Assembly (NCBI GenBank): GCA_900551495.1
Contig: URWG01000012.1
Location: 1 to 20,791 of the forward strand
DNA: 20,791 bases
Direction of reading: 5' to 3'
Source: an uncultured Eubacteriales bacterium
GTDB lineage: Bacteria; Bacillota; Clostridia; Oscillospirales; Oscillospiraceae
Made by a program: the position numbers and the translations under genes. Positions 1 to 7,205 of this stretch are shown in pieces. Under the pieces are notes generated by a model. The model was not told the origin of the DNA. It saw only the letters and a program-made list of their open reading frames with translations, and made no database searches. How positions within the stretch are numbered: position 1 is the first letter of the stretch; every line of letters begins with the position of its first letter.

Positions 1-838
1 CCGCCATATCGCGCACCTGATACATCACGTCCGCAACGGCATCGTGCAGCGCGGCGAGCGAATCGTCATAGCGCGACAGCTTCGCCAGCGCCCGCTCCGC
101 CTGTCCCAGCAGCTCCGCCGCACCGTCCGCACCGTCGCCGCCGTCAAGGCAGGCGTTGGCTTCCTGCAAGCCGTCGGAGAGCTTCTCCGCATTTTGCAGG
201 AGCTTGCGGCGGCTTTCCAGCTCGGTGTCCTCGCCGACCTTCAGCTCGGCGCGGGTGATCTCGTCGATCTGATAATTCAGCGTCTCCATGCGGCGCAGCT
301 TTTCGCCCTCGTCCATGGACAGCCGTTCGATCTCCCGCCGCAGCTTCTGCACGGCTTGATAGCGCTCGGTGTAGGCGGAAAGCGCCTCCGCGTCGCAGGC
401 AAAGCCGTCGAGGAAGGAAAGATGGTAATTTTCGTCAAATAACGAGGCAGAATCATGCTGCCCGTGGATGTTAATCAGTCGGATGCCGAGCTTTTTCAGT
501 TGGCTCACGCTGACCGGCACGCCGTTGACGCGGCAGAGGTTCCTGCCGTCGAGATAGATCTCGCGCAGCACGACCGTTTCCTCCTCGTAGGGGACGGCGT
601 TTTCCTCGAACCACGCCAGCCGTTCCACGCCGTCAAAGATCGCGCGGACGGAGGCTCTGTTTTCGCCGGTGCGGATCATGTCGCGGTAGGCGCGTTCGCC
701 CAAAATCGCGGAAATGGCGTCGATAACGATGGATTTGCCCGCGCCGGTCTCGCCGGTCAGGACGTTGAAGCCCGACGTGAAAACGATGTCCGCCTGCTCA
801 ATGACGGCGATATTCTCGATATGCAGCAGCCGGAGCAT
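1..838 (-). CDS. recN: DNA repair protein RecN, N-terminal part (runs off the window)
   Basis: RecN is an SMC-like ATPase acting in recombinational repair of double-strand breaks. I translated the 279 codons present by hand and they are open throughout. The protein begins MLRLLHIENIAVIEQ, typical of RecN. It carries a Walker A motif GETGAGKS near residues 29-36 and the family segment INIHGQHDSASLFDENYH near residues 127-144. It then enters a charged coiled coil that continues past the window edge, so the C-terminal ATPase half is not visible. The ATG at 838 is preceded by a strong AAAGGAGG site, and the stop of argR lies 16 bases upstream. It is the last visible gene of the ole-oapA-dxs-tlyA-nadK-argR-recN series and is probably cotranscribed with argR. 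Confidence 0.95.
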   Translation of the reverse strand, partial: MLRLLHIENIAVIEQADIVFTSGFNVLTGETGAGKSIVIDAISAILGERAYRDMIRTGENRASVRAIFDGVERLAWFEENAVPYEEETVVLREIYLDGRNLCRVNGVPVSVSQLKKLGIRLINIHGQHDSASLFDENYHLSFLDGFACDAEALSAYTERYQAVQKLRREIERLSMDEGEKLRRMETLNYQIDEITRAELKVGEDTELESRRKLLQNAEKLSDGLQEANACLDGGDGADGAAELLGQAERALAKLSRYDDSLAALHDAVADVMYQVRDMA

Positions 839-854
839 GGCGCAGCCTCCTTTT

Positions 855-1307
855 TCAGTCGAGCATCCGATGGATTTCGTCGCAGAAATCCATTGCCGAT
901 TCGTTATCGCGCATAATGACCAGTGTGGTGTCGTCGCCGGAGAGCGTGCCGACAACCGAGGGCATATGCAGCGCGTCGATGTTCGCGCCCGCCGCCGCAC
1001 CCAGTCCGGGCATCGTCTTGATGACGACCAGATTCTGCGCGCAGTCGATCGAGGTGACACACTCGCGGAAGATCACGCGAAAGCGGGAGTCGAAGCGGTC
1101 GCCCTCATGCTTGTGCGGCGCGCTGTAGCGGTAGCCGCCCAGCCCGTCGAGCGACTTGACGATGCGCAGCTCCTTGATGTCGCGGGAGACGGTCGCCTGC
1201 GTGCTTTTATAGCCGCAATCGTGCAGCTCCTTGAGAAGCTGCTCCTGCGTTTCAATGCTTTTTTCGGAGATCAGCTCCAAAATTTTCTTCTGTCTGCCGG
1301 TTTTCAT
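855..1307 (-). CDS. argR: Arginine repressor ArgR/AhrC
   Basis: This is the 150-residue, full-length arginine-responsive repressor. In the family a hexamer with bound L-arginine represses biosynthetic genes and may activate catabolic ones. Residues 1-70 form the winged helix: MKTGRQKKILELI at the start and the recognition segment STQATVSRDIKEL around residue 35. The C-terminal oligomerisation and arginine-binding part shows GAAAGANIDAL and the acidic GTLSGDDTTLVIM near residues 120-133. The start at 1307 has AGGTAGGTGG just upstream. It lies 8 bases after nadK and 16 bases before recN. In Firmicutes argR next to recN is standard, so this linkage is not evidence of an arginine operon here. Confidence 0.96.
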   Translation of the reverse strand: MKTGRQKKILELISEKSIETQEQLLKELHDCGYKSTQATVSRDIKELRIVKSLDGLGGYRYSAPHKHEGDRFDSRFRVIFRECVTSIDCAQNLVVIKTMPGLGAAAGANIDALHMPSVVGTLSGDDTTLVIMRDNESAMDFCDEIHRMLD

Positions 1308-1315
1308 GAATCCAC

Positions 1316-2173
1316 CTACCTGAATTTATTTTTCACTACATCGAAGAATTCCCGACGGCTCAGTCGGACAAGTCTCGTAACATACTTGGAACGGGTGACG
1401 GTGATACGGTCGCCGGTGTTCAGCCGCAGCGCCCGTCCGCCGTCTACGGACAGGAAGGCATTTCTCCGTCCGATCCGCCCGATCTCCACCGTAATGCAGC
1501 GTTCGGGCGACGTGACGATCGTCTTGGTCCGCATATCGTGGGCGCAGATGGGCGTGATGATAAAGTTATTCGTCGTCGGCTCCACGATCGGTCCGCCGGC
1601 GGACATGGAATAGGCGGTCGAGCCGGTGGGGGTGCTGACGATCACGCCGTCGCCGCCGAAATTCATGATCTCCACACCGTCGCAGCTCACCGCCATCTGC
1701 ACGATCCGCGCGACGGCGCCCTTGGTGATGACTGCGTCGTTGAGCGCGTCCTCCTCCAGTACGGTTTTCCCCTCGTGCTCAACGCGGACGCGGAGCATCA
1801 TGCGCTCCTCGACGGAATAGTCGTCCCGCGCAAGCCGCGCAAGCTCCGAAAGCTCGCTGCTCTCCAGCTCCGCCATAAAGCCCATCGTGCCGATGTTCAC
1901 GCCGAGGATCGGCACCTTGGCATAGGTCGCAGCCTTGGACGCGTGCAGGATGGTGCCGTCGCCGCCGAAGCAGATCAGAAGATCGGCATCGCGCAGCTCC
2001 TTGCTCAGGTCATGCAGCGCCACGTCCTCCGGCAGCTCGAAGCTCTTGTCTACATCGAAGGCAAGGCAGATCCGCGTCTCGATGCCTGCGTCGCGCAGAA
2101 TCTGCTCCGCCTGATTTGCAAATTTGAAATTTCTGTCCCGATACGGATTCGGGGTCATAACAACCTTTTTCAT
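1316..2173 (-). CDS. nadK: NAD kinase
   Basis: NAD kinase phosphorylates NAD+ to NADP+ in the cytoplasm. The 285-residue product has the family landmarks in order: GGDGTILHA at 70-78 (with the catalytic Asp), GVNIGTMGFM at 91-100, NDAVITKG from about 145, and the glycine-rich STPTGSTAYSMSAGGP segment near 180-195. The ATG overlaps the tlyA stop in an ATGA arrangement (4 bases). There is no obvious Shine-Dalgarno site, so translation is probably coupled to tlyA. It ends 8 bases before argR. The length is normal for the short bacterial enzymes. Confidence 0.95.
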   Translation of the reverse strand: MKKVVMTPNPYRDRNFKFANQAEQILRDAGIETRICLAFDVDKSFELPEDVALHDLSKELRDADLLICFGGDGTILHASKAATYAKVPILGVNIGTMGFMAELESSELSELARLARDDYSVEERMMLRVRVEHEGKTVLEEDALNDAVITKGAVARIVQMAVSCDGVEIMNFGGDGVIVSTPTGSTAYSMSAGGPIVEPTTNNFIITPICAHDMRTKTIVTSPERCITVEIGRIGRRNAFLSVDGGRALRLNTGDRITVTRSKYVTRLVRLSRREFFDVVKNKFR

Positions 2174-2967
2174 AGCGTTTCATGTGCTGCTGCGACCAGC
2201 GCACGGACATCCGGCACGATCGCACCCTCGGGGAGCATCGACAAATGCCCCAAAAATTCAATATTGCCCTCCGGTCCCTTGACCGGTGAGAAGGTCAGAT
2301 TGCGCAGCGTCAGCCCTAACTCCGCCGCCAGCGCCAGAAAGCCCTCCAGCACTTCGCAATGCACCGCGGGGTCGCGGACGACGCCCTTTTTGCCGACCTT
2401 GTCCTTGCCCGCCTCAAATTGGGGCTTGATCAGGCAGACGAGCTGCCCCGTCTGCTTGAGCAGTGCCTTGATCGCGGGCAGCACCAGCCGCAGCGAGATG
2501 AACGACACGTCCACCACGGAAAAATCCAGCGGCTCCCCGAGCCGCTCCGGCGTCACATAACGGATATTGGTCCGCTCCATGCACACAACGCGCGGGTCGG
2601 TGCGGATGCTCCACGCAAGCTGCCCGTAGCCGACGTCGATGGCAAAGACCTTTTTCGCGCCCTTTTGCAGCAGGCAGTCGGTAAAGCCGCCCGTGGACGC
2701 GCCCGAATCGCTGCAGACCCAGCCGTTCGGGTCAATGCCGAAGTCCCGCAGCGCCTTTTCCAGCTTCAGCCCGCCGCGGCTGACATAGGGGCAGTGGCTG
2801 CCGCGAATTTCAATGCTCGCGCTCTCCTCCCCCGCCGTGCCCGCCTTGTCGCACTTCTGCCCGTCCACATAGACCTCGCCGCTCATGATCAGTGCCTGTG
2901 CCTTGGCGCGGCTTTCACACAGCCCCTTCTGCGTCAGGAGCATGTCCAGCCGTTCCTTATTTTTCAA
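2170..2967 (-). CDS. tlyA: TlyA family rRNA 2'-O-methyltransferase (S4 and FtsJ-like domains)
   Basis: TlyA proteins methylate ribose 2'-O positions of 16S and 23S rRNA cytidines using S-adenosylmethionine. They are often annotated as hemolysins. The N-terminus is an S4 RNA-binding domain (LLTQKGLCESRAKAQALIMSG). It is followed by a Rossmann methyltransferase domain with DSGASTGGFTDCLLQKGA, FAIDVGYGQLAW and the VVDVSFISL and LIKPQFEAGKDKVGK segments. An open frame extends upstream to 3057, but the extension lies inside dxs. The best start is a TTG at 2967, placed 8 bases after AAGGAGG and giving 265 residues. The start overlaps the dxs end by 11 bases, so its ribosome binding site lies within dxs. 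It ends by overlapping nadK. Confidence 0.93.
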   Translation of the reverse strand: MKNKERLDMLLTQKGLCESRAKAQALIMSGEVYVDGQKCDKAGTAGEESASIEIRGSHCPYVSRGGLKLEKALRDFGIDPNGWVCSDSGASTGGFTDCLLQKGAKKVFAIDVGYGQLAWSIRTDPRVVCMERTNIRYVTPERLGEPLDFSVVDVSFISLRLVLPAIKALLKQTGQLVCLIKPQFEAGKDKVGKKGVVRDPAVHCEVLEGFLALAAELGLTLRNLTFSPVKGPEGNIEFLGHLSMLPEGAIVPDVRALVAAAHETL

Positions 2968-4822
2968 GCCGCAGCACCTCCTTCGCCGCCCGTGCCAGCG
3001 ATTCGCCGTCCAGTCCCAGCAGCCGATGCAGCTCGGACACCTTGCCGTGCTGCACAAAGCGGTCGCCGATGTTGCAAAGACGGGTGGGCACGTTCAGCCC
3101 CTCCGTCCGCAGCAGCGCCGCGATCTCCTTCCCCGCGCAGCCGATACAGACCGCGTCCTCCGCCACGAGCAGGTGCCCCGTCTTGCGGACGGAGGCGGAG
3201 ATCGCCGCCATATCGATGGGCTTGACGGACGGGAGCTTGACCACCTCGGCGGAAATTCCCTCCCGCGCCAGCAGCTCCGCCGCCTGCAAAGCATTGTTTA
3301 TCATAATACCGTAGCTGACGAGCGTGATCTGCTCGCCGACCCGCAGAACGGGCTGCTCCGCCGCCTGCGTATACGCTCCGTCGCCGCCGCGGGGATAGCG
3401 CACCGCGACCGGACCGTCAAGCTGCGTCACCGCCTCGCGCAGCATCTGCCGCAGCTCCGCCCGGTTCGACGGGCACAGCACCCGCATATTCGGGATCGAG
3501 CGCAGATAGTTCACATCGAAAACGCCCTGATGCGTCTCGCCGTCCTCGCCGACGATACCCGCACGGTCCACGGCAAAAACTGCGTGGAGCTTCTGCATTG
3601 CAATATCCTGTAACAGCATATCATACGCGCGCTGCAGGAAGGTAGAATAGATTGCGACGACCGGAATCATTCCCTGCGCCGCAAGACCGCCCGCCATGGA
3701 AACGGCGTGTCCCTCCGCAATGCCGACATCGAAGCAGCGCTCGGGAAAGCGCTCGGCAAAGGGTGTCAGACCCGTCCCGTGCAGCATGGCAGCCGTGATC
3801 GCGCAGACGCGGGAGTCCTCCTCCGCGAGCGTGCAGAGCGTCTGCCCGAACGTGTCGGAGAAGGTGGTTTTCGGTGCGTCGAGCGGTTTACCGCTCTGCG
3901 GGTCGAAGGAGCCGATACCGTGGAAAATATCGGGGTTCTCCTCCGCCGGCGCGTAGCCCATGCCCTTGCGCGTGATAACGTGCAGCAGCACGGGGCAGTT
4001 GCATTCCTTGACGATGCGCAGCATATATTCCAGCCGCTGCACGTCGTGCCCGTCCACCGGTCCGTAATAGGCAAAGCCCATCTCCTCGAACAGTGTCGAG
4101 CCGAGCACCATCCGCTTCCAGCGGTCCTTGAGGCGGCTGGTGAAGTTATAAATTGCCCTGCCGCCGGGGAGCTTCTGCGTCACCGTGCGGTAGGCTTTTT
4201 TCAGGCGAAAATATCCCGGTCGCAGCCGCAGCTCGGATAGGTAGCGCGACATTCCGCCGACATTTTTCGTAATGGACATCCCATTGTCGTTCAGAATCAC
4301 GATCAGCGACTCGTTCGTCTCGCCCGCGTCGTTCATCGCTTCGTAGGCAAGCCCGCCGGTCATTGCGCCGTCGCCCATAAGCGCGATAATATGCTGCTTT
4401 TTGCCCAGCAGCGTCCGCGCCCGCGCCATACCCAGCGCCGTGGAGACGGCGGAGGAGGCATGACCCGCGATAAAGGCATCGCAGCCGCTCTCCTCCGGCT
4501 TTGGGAAGCCTGCCATGCCGCCCAGCGCCCGCAGCGTCGCAAAGCCCTCGCGCCGTCCCGTCAACAGCTTGTGCACATAGGACTGGTGCCCGACATCAAA
4601 GAGCAGCCGGTCCTTCGACGTGTCAAAAACACGTTCGAGTGCCACCGTCAGCTCGACCACGCCGAGGTTGGACGCAAGGTGCCCGCCGGTTTTGGCGACA
4701 TTCTCCACCAAAAAGCGCCGAATCTCGCCGCAGAGCTGCACAAGCTCGGACCGGTTCAGCGCGAGGAGATCGTCTCTGGAATTGATTTGATTCAGCAAAT
4801 TCAAGCTTACACAACCTGTCAA
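2957..4822 (-). CDS. dxs: 1-deoxy-D-xylulose-5-phosphate synthase
   Basis: This is the first enzyme of the MEP pathway to isoprenoids: a thiamine-diphosphate enzyme condensing pyruvate and glyceraldehyde-3-phosphate with loss of CO2. The 621-residue protein shows TGGHLASNLG (45-54), GHQSYVHKLLTGR (78-90), the ThDP motif GDGAMTGG (150-157), the catalytic GIAEGHA (Glu370) and DRAGIVGEDGETHQG (419-433). The length is normal. The start is uncertain: TTG at 4822 follows GAGG by about 13 bases, whereas family N-termini would also suit the TTG at 4804. The GAGG overlaps the final codons of oapA, so the two genes are tightly packed and probably cotranslated. Presence of dxs beside ole and oapA is characteristic of OLE loci. 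Confidence 0.96.
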   Translation of the reverse strand: MTGCVSLNLLNQINSRDDLLALNRSELVQLCGEIRRFLVENVAKTGGHLASNLGVVELTVALERVFDTSKDRLLFDVGHQSYVHKLLTGRREGFATLRALGGMAGFPKPEESGCDAFIAGHASSAVSTALGMARARTLLGKKQHIIALMGDGAMTGGLAYEAMNDAGETNESLIVILNDNGMSITKNVGGMSRYLSELRLRPGYFRLKKAYRTVTQKLPGGRAIYNFTSRLKDRWKRMVLGSTLFEEMGFAYYGPVDGHDVQRLEYMLRIVKECNCPVLLHVITRKGMGYAPAEENPDIFHGIGSFDPQSGKPLDAPKTTFSDTFGQTLCTLAEEDSRVCAITAAMLHGTGLTPFAERFPERCFDVGIAEGHAVSMAGGLAAQGMIPVVAIYSTFLQRAYDMLLQDIAMQKLHAVFAVDRAGIVGEDGETHQGVFDVNYLRSIPNMRVLCPSNRAELRQMLREAVTQLDGPVAVRYPRGGDGAYTQAAEQPVLRVGEQITLVSYGIMINNALQAAELLAREGISAEVVKLPSVKPIDMAAISASVRKTGHLLVAEDAVCIGCAGKEIAALLRTEGLNVPTRLCNIGDRFVQHGKVSELHRLLGLDGESLARAAKEVLRLEK

Positions 4823-4829
4823 GCGCCGC

Positions 4830-5414
4830 TTATTTCCTCTTTTTGCATCGGAACAGCGACTTTATGTAGTAGATCGGTTTGGAAACAAGGAATACGACAC
4901 GCGTTGCCTGCTTCATGGCAATGCCCTTACCGCACGCCTTGCCGCCGATGGTCAGCCCCGCGACGAGCGCGGACATGATGAGCTGTCCGACGCTCTCGGA
5001 GGTAAAATTCGACAGTGCCTTGACCGCAATGACCGCCGATGCCGAGCCGGATACAACGCCGCAGATGTCGCCCACGACGTCATTGCAGAAGCTCGAAACC
5101 TTATCCGCATTGCGCAGCAGATGCAGCGCCTCCGCCGCACCGGGAACCTTTTTTGCCGCCATGGAATGAAACGGTTTTTCTCCGGCGCTCATGACTGCCA
5201 CGCCGATAATATCGAAAAGAATGCCCAGCAGCACAATCAGCAGCAGGACAATAAACGCCCCGACAGTTCCGGCATCCTCCAAAACCAGCGAGGAAGAAAA
5301 GGAGATTGCCGAGGAGATAATCATTGCAACGAAAAAAATCGTTACGATCCAGCGCACATTGCTGTCTTTCTTGGTTTTCTTTGTTTTACTTCGGGGTTTT
5401 TCGTCCTTTGCCAC
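4830..5414 (-). CDS. oapA: OLE-associated membrane protein OapA
   Basis: OapA binds OLE RNA and carries it to the cell membrane. In alkaliphilic Bacillus the complex is linked to ethanol, cold and Mg2+ tolerance. The frame is open to 5687, but the extra part lies in the RNA gene. A GTG at 5414 has GGAGG six bases upstream and gives 194 residues. The protein has a lysine-rich N-terminus (AKDEKPRSKTKKTKK) and likely membrane helices near 22-42, 51-75, 113-133 and 143-162. A conserved-looking central part reads FDIIGVAV, EKPFHSMAAKKV, RNADKVSSFCNDVVGDICG and SGSASAV, and the tail is basic (FRCKKRK). Databases often label such proteins as CorB or DUF21-like. The call rests on position directly after the OLE RNA, size and topology. 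I cannot run a profile search. Confidence 0.87.
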   Translation of the reverse strand: MAKDEKPRSKTKKTKKDSNVRWIVTIFFVAMIISSAISFSSSLVLEDAGTVGAFIVLLLIVLLGILFDIIGVAVMSAGEKPFHSMAAKKVPGAAEALHLLRNADKVSSFCNDVVGDICGVVSGSASAVIAVKALSNFTSESVGQLIMSALVAGLTIGGKACGKGIAMKQATRVVFLVSKPIYYIKSLFRCKKRK

Positions 5415-5425
5415 AATAAGCCTCC

Positions 5426-5449
5426 AAAAAAATTGCGCCTTTCGGCGCA
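5426..5449 (-). terminator. Intrinsic terminator of OLE RNA, in front of oapA
   Basis: On the minus strand a perfect 6-bp stem TGCGCC/GGCGCA closed by a GAAA tetraloop is followed by seven T residues (5426-5432). The oapA ribosome binding site begins immediately after the T-run. This defines the RNA 3' end and means oapA expression needs read-through or a separate start. Confidence 0.9.
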
Positions 5450-6101
5450 GGGAATCGGGGAAATACTTCCCCAAAGGAAAAGGGTGGCAGCAGATAAAGT
5501 AAATCTTGCGGCTTAGGTCGGGTTGGATTTCCCCTTTGGCTGCCGCTCGTCGCCGATCGGTCGTTTCCGTTTGAAGCCGCGTCGGAGCGTTACCGCCCTC
5601 CGATACCCGATTGCCACTTAGTCCGCACTGCAATCCTTTATCTGCCCTTTGGGGAAAAGACAGCCTAGGTGTTTTCCACAACATCAAGCGACGGCTCTAT
5701 CCTCTTTTGCAGGCAAGATTTCAAGGGGCAATATCGCTCTCGGCCGCGGCCACGGTCGGAAACGCTTCGCTCCCCAATCCCAGCTTACCCACGCAAGGCA
5801 GGCTACACTGCACACAGCACACGATTCTGCGCACCGCGATGCAGGTTCTATTCCTGTCTCGTACGCAGTCCGGGCATCCCCAAACGGGGACACTGTACGG
5901 CTGTCGCACGATAGCAGGTCTCCACGGAATCCGGGTCGGTTGGTATATGCCGTTACACCTCGCCCGAAAACCTTAACCCCCAGCACCCACCCTAATCTGG
6001 GCGAAAAAAGCAAGCACCAGGGACTTCATCGATATGCCCTTTAAAGGATTTTTAGGCCCTTCTTCGAAACCGGCGCGCTCTGACTAGGATACTGCGCCAC
6101 C
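5426..6101 (-). ncRNA. ole: OLE RNA (Ornate, Large, Extremophilic), about 676 nt
   Basis: OLE RNA is one of the largest structured bacterial non-coding RNAs. It forms a membrane-bound ribonucleoprotein with OapA and accessory RNA-binding proteins. Here an extended -10 promoter (6108-6136) and an intrinsic terminator (5426-5449) bound a segment with no convincing coding frame, directly before oapA and dxs. Visible structure includes a long-range 10-bp helix pairing 5636-5645 (GCAGATAAAG in RNA sense) with 5490-5499. There is a hairpin at 5582-5603 (TCGGAG/CTCCGA, inner CG pairs, GNRA loop GTAA), the CAGG/CCTG hairpin near 5842-5856 inside a CTGCG/CGCAG helix, and the terminal GAAA hairpin. Length (family about 600 nt), synteny and boundaries agree with OLE. 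The exact 5' end (6100-6102) is inferred from the promoter. Confidence 0.86.
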
Positions 6102-6107
6102 GCCGCT

Positions 6108-6136
6108 ATCATAGCACAGCTTTCAAGAATATACAA
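6108..6136 (-). promoter_or_regulatory. Extended -10 promoter of OLE RNA
   Basis: On the minus strand TATGAT (6113-6108) is preceded by TGC (extended -10 TGn) and, 17 bases further up, by a weak -35 TTGTAT (6136-6131). Predicted start is a G near 6101. Upstream sequence to about 6270 is AT-rich, unlike the surrounding GC-rich DNA, which could act as an UP element. No operator palindrome was recognised. Confidence 0.75.
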
Positions 6137-6274
6137 GCGGTTTTAATCGCTGAATTCGGAATTATTTTAATTTTTATATCCCGTTTTGAGCGATCATCCT
6201 CTCGATTCCGCAATTTTGTATATTTTTGAAATATTTTTTCATCTGTTTTGAAAATGGATATACATTGTATAACC

Positions 6275-6300
6275 AAAAAGAGCGCCCGTTCGGGCGCTCT
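6275..6300 (-). terminator. Intrinsic terminator upstream of the OLE promoter
   Basis: A 22-base perfect palindrome (6279-6300, arms AGAGCGCCCG/CGGGCGCTCT) is followed on the minus strand by TTTTTGG. It would end transcription coming from the right and insulates the OLE promoter. The gene it once served is no longer adjacent: only a plus-strand recombinase relic lies upstream. Confidence 0.8.
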
Positions 6301-6406
6301 TCAGACTGCCAAAAAAGTCCGTAACCGTCAAAATCGGTTAACAATTTATGGGGTTTTGTTCTCTGCGTTTTGATTTACAAAAAACAGAGTATCCAAATGT
6401 CTGTGC

Positions 6407-6946
6407 GATGACGAAGAAAGCTTTGCTATGCTGCTTGCCGATAAAACCAACGCAGATATTCTCAAAGAGAAAAAACACATTGAGGGTGAGCTGCAAAAAG
6501 TGTATGGTTCGCAGTGAGCAGGTGGCGGAGCTGTGCATTAAGTGCTATGAGGACAATGTATCGGCAAGCTGAGCGACGAGATGTTTATGAGGTTTTCGGG
6601 CAATTACGAGACGGAATGGTCAGAATTGAAAGAGAAAATCTCTGCATACCGTAAACGCTTGTCGGAGGTGGAGGAAATGCAGCTCGGAAAAGAGAAATTC
6701 ATTGCCGCCGTTCGGAAATTTATACAAATGGATAAGCTGACTGCACCGCTGCTGCGGGAACTCATTGACCGAATAGATGTATACGAGGTCACAGGCACGG
6801 GCAAAAACCGCAAACAGATGATAAAGATACACTATAAGTTTGTAGGGTATCTGGAGCTGCCGAGCCTTGGGAACAGGTATAACTACCGAGAAGAAACTTG
6901 CAAGGGCGTTGCCGTGGAATATGTTCCGAACGCACAATCGGCATAA
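6407..6946 (+). pseudogene. Serine recombinase C-terminal remnant (DUF4368-type), frameshifted
   Basis: Large serine recombinases of this type move integrative elements in Clostridia. Here only the C-terminal coiled-coil and DUF4368-like end remain, spread over more than one frame. The piece reading FAMLLADKTNADILKEKK (from about 6419) stops at 6517. EQVAELCIKCYEDNVS continues in another frame around 6518-6565. The rest, from DEMFMRFSGNYETEW to the stop at 6946, is in a further frame. Family-typical segments are LTAPLLRELIDRIDVYEV, KIHYKFVGYLELP and YREETCKGVAVEYVPNAQSA. The catalytic N-terminal domain and DNA-binding zinc ribbon are absent, so it cannot act. It marks an old mobile element beside tRNA-Pro and the OLE locus. 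Confidence 0.85.
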
Positions 6947-6947
6947 C

Positions 6948-6973
6948 AAAAAAGAGCAGGACAATTCCTGCTC
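6948..6973 (-). terminator. Intrinsic terminator
   Basis: The 8-bp stem GAGCAGGA/TCCTGCTC (6954-6961 and 6966-6973, loop 4) is followed by six T residues on the minus strand. It abuts the stop of the recombinase relic and faces it. It may be a second terminator behind tRNA-Pro or part of the lost element. Confidence 0.7.
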
Positions 6974-7000
6974 ATACATACAAAGAGGCACAAAAAGGCA

Positions 7001-7053
7001 AAAAGAAATCGAGTGTCCTCATCCAACTCTCAGGTTGGTTAAGAACACTCGAT
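7001..7053 (-). terminator. Terminator of tRNA-Pro
   Basis: On the minus strand, directly after the tRNA CCA end, arms ATCGAGTGT and ACACTCGAT (7045-7053 with 7008-7016) enclose an inner CCAAC/GTTGG stem. TTCTTTTT follows. Confidence 0.82.
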
Positions 7054-7054
7054 A

Positions 7055-7131
7055 TGGTCCGAGTGACTGGATTCGAACCAGCGGCCTCTTGAACCCCATT
7101 CAAGCGCGATACCAAACTTCGCCACACCCGG
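7055..7131 (-). tRNA. tRNA-Pro (anticodon GGG)
   Basis: A 77-nt cloverleaf with encoded CCA. The acceptor is CCGGGTG/CACTCGG (one G-U pair). The D-arm contains GTTTGGTA, the anticodon arm is CTTGA-ATGGGGT-TCAAG with GGG at the anticodon, and the T-arm is GCTGG-TTCGAAT-CCAGT. It reads proline CCC and CCU codons. tRNA genes are common integration sites, and a recombinase relic lies about 110 bases away. Confidence 0.95.
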
Positions 7132-7148
7132 ATTTCGTTTGCTCGGGT

Positions 7149-7177
7149 ATTTTATCACACTGCGGCGCGTTTTGCAA
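7149..7177 (-). promoter_or_regulatory. Promoter of tRNA-Pro
   Basis: TTGCAA (7177-7172), a 17-base spacer and TAAAAT (7154-7149) on the minus strand, placing the start about 10 bases before the tRNA. It sits in the gap between the ABC operon end and the tRNA. Confidence 0.75.
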
Positions 7178-7205
7178 GCACTTTTTTCACTTTTTCTCGA
7201 AAAGT

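Noticed and set aside
2968..3057. Upstream start of tlyA at 3057
   Set aside because: The added 30 residues are Arg/Cys/Trp-rich shadow of dxs. TTG 2967 has AAGGAGG at proper spacing and gives the normal S4 N-terminus.
5415..5687. N-terminal extension of oapA to an ATG at 5687
   Set aside because: The extension would translate the OLE 3' domain and its terminator. GTG 5414 has a perfect GGAGG six bases upstream.
5840..5870. tRNA- or tmRNA-like T-arm on the plus strand (CAGG-TTCTATT-CCTG)
   Set aside because: The 3' acceptor strand that would follow has no matching 5' partner upstream, and the loop deviates from TTCRANY. On the other strand it is an internal hairpin of OLE RNA.
5684..6013. 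Open minus-strand and plus-strand frames of up to 130 codons across the OLE span
   Set aside because: They are rich in Arg, Cys and Pro, lack ribosome binding sites, overlap in several frames and match no family I know. A structured RNA explains the region better.
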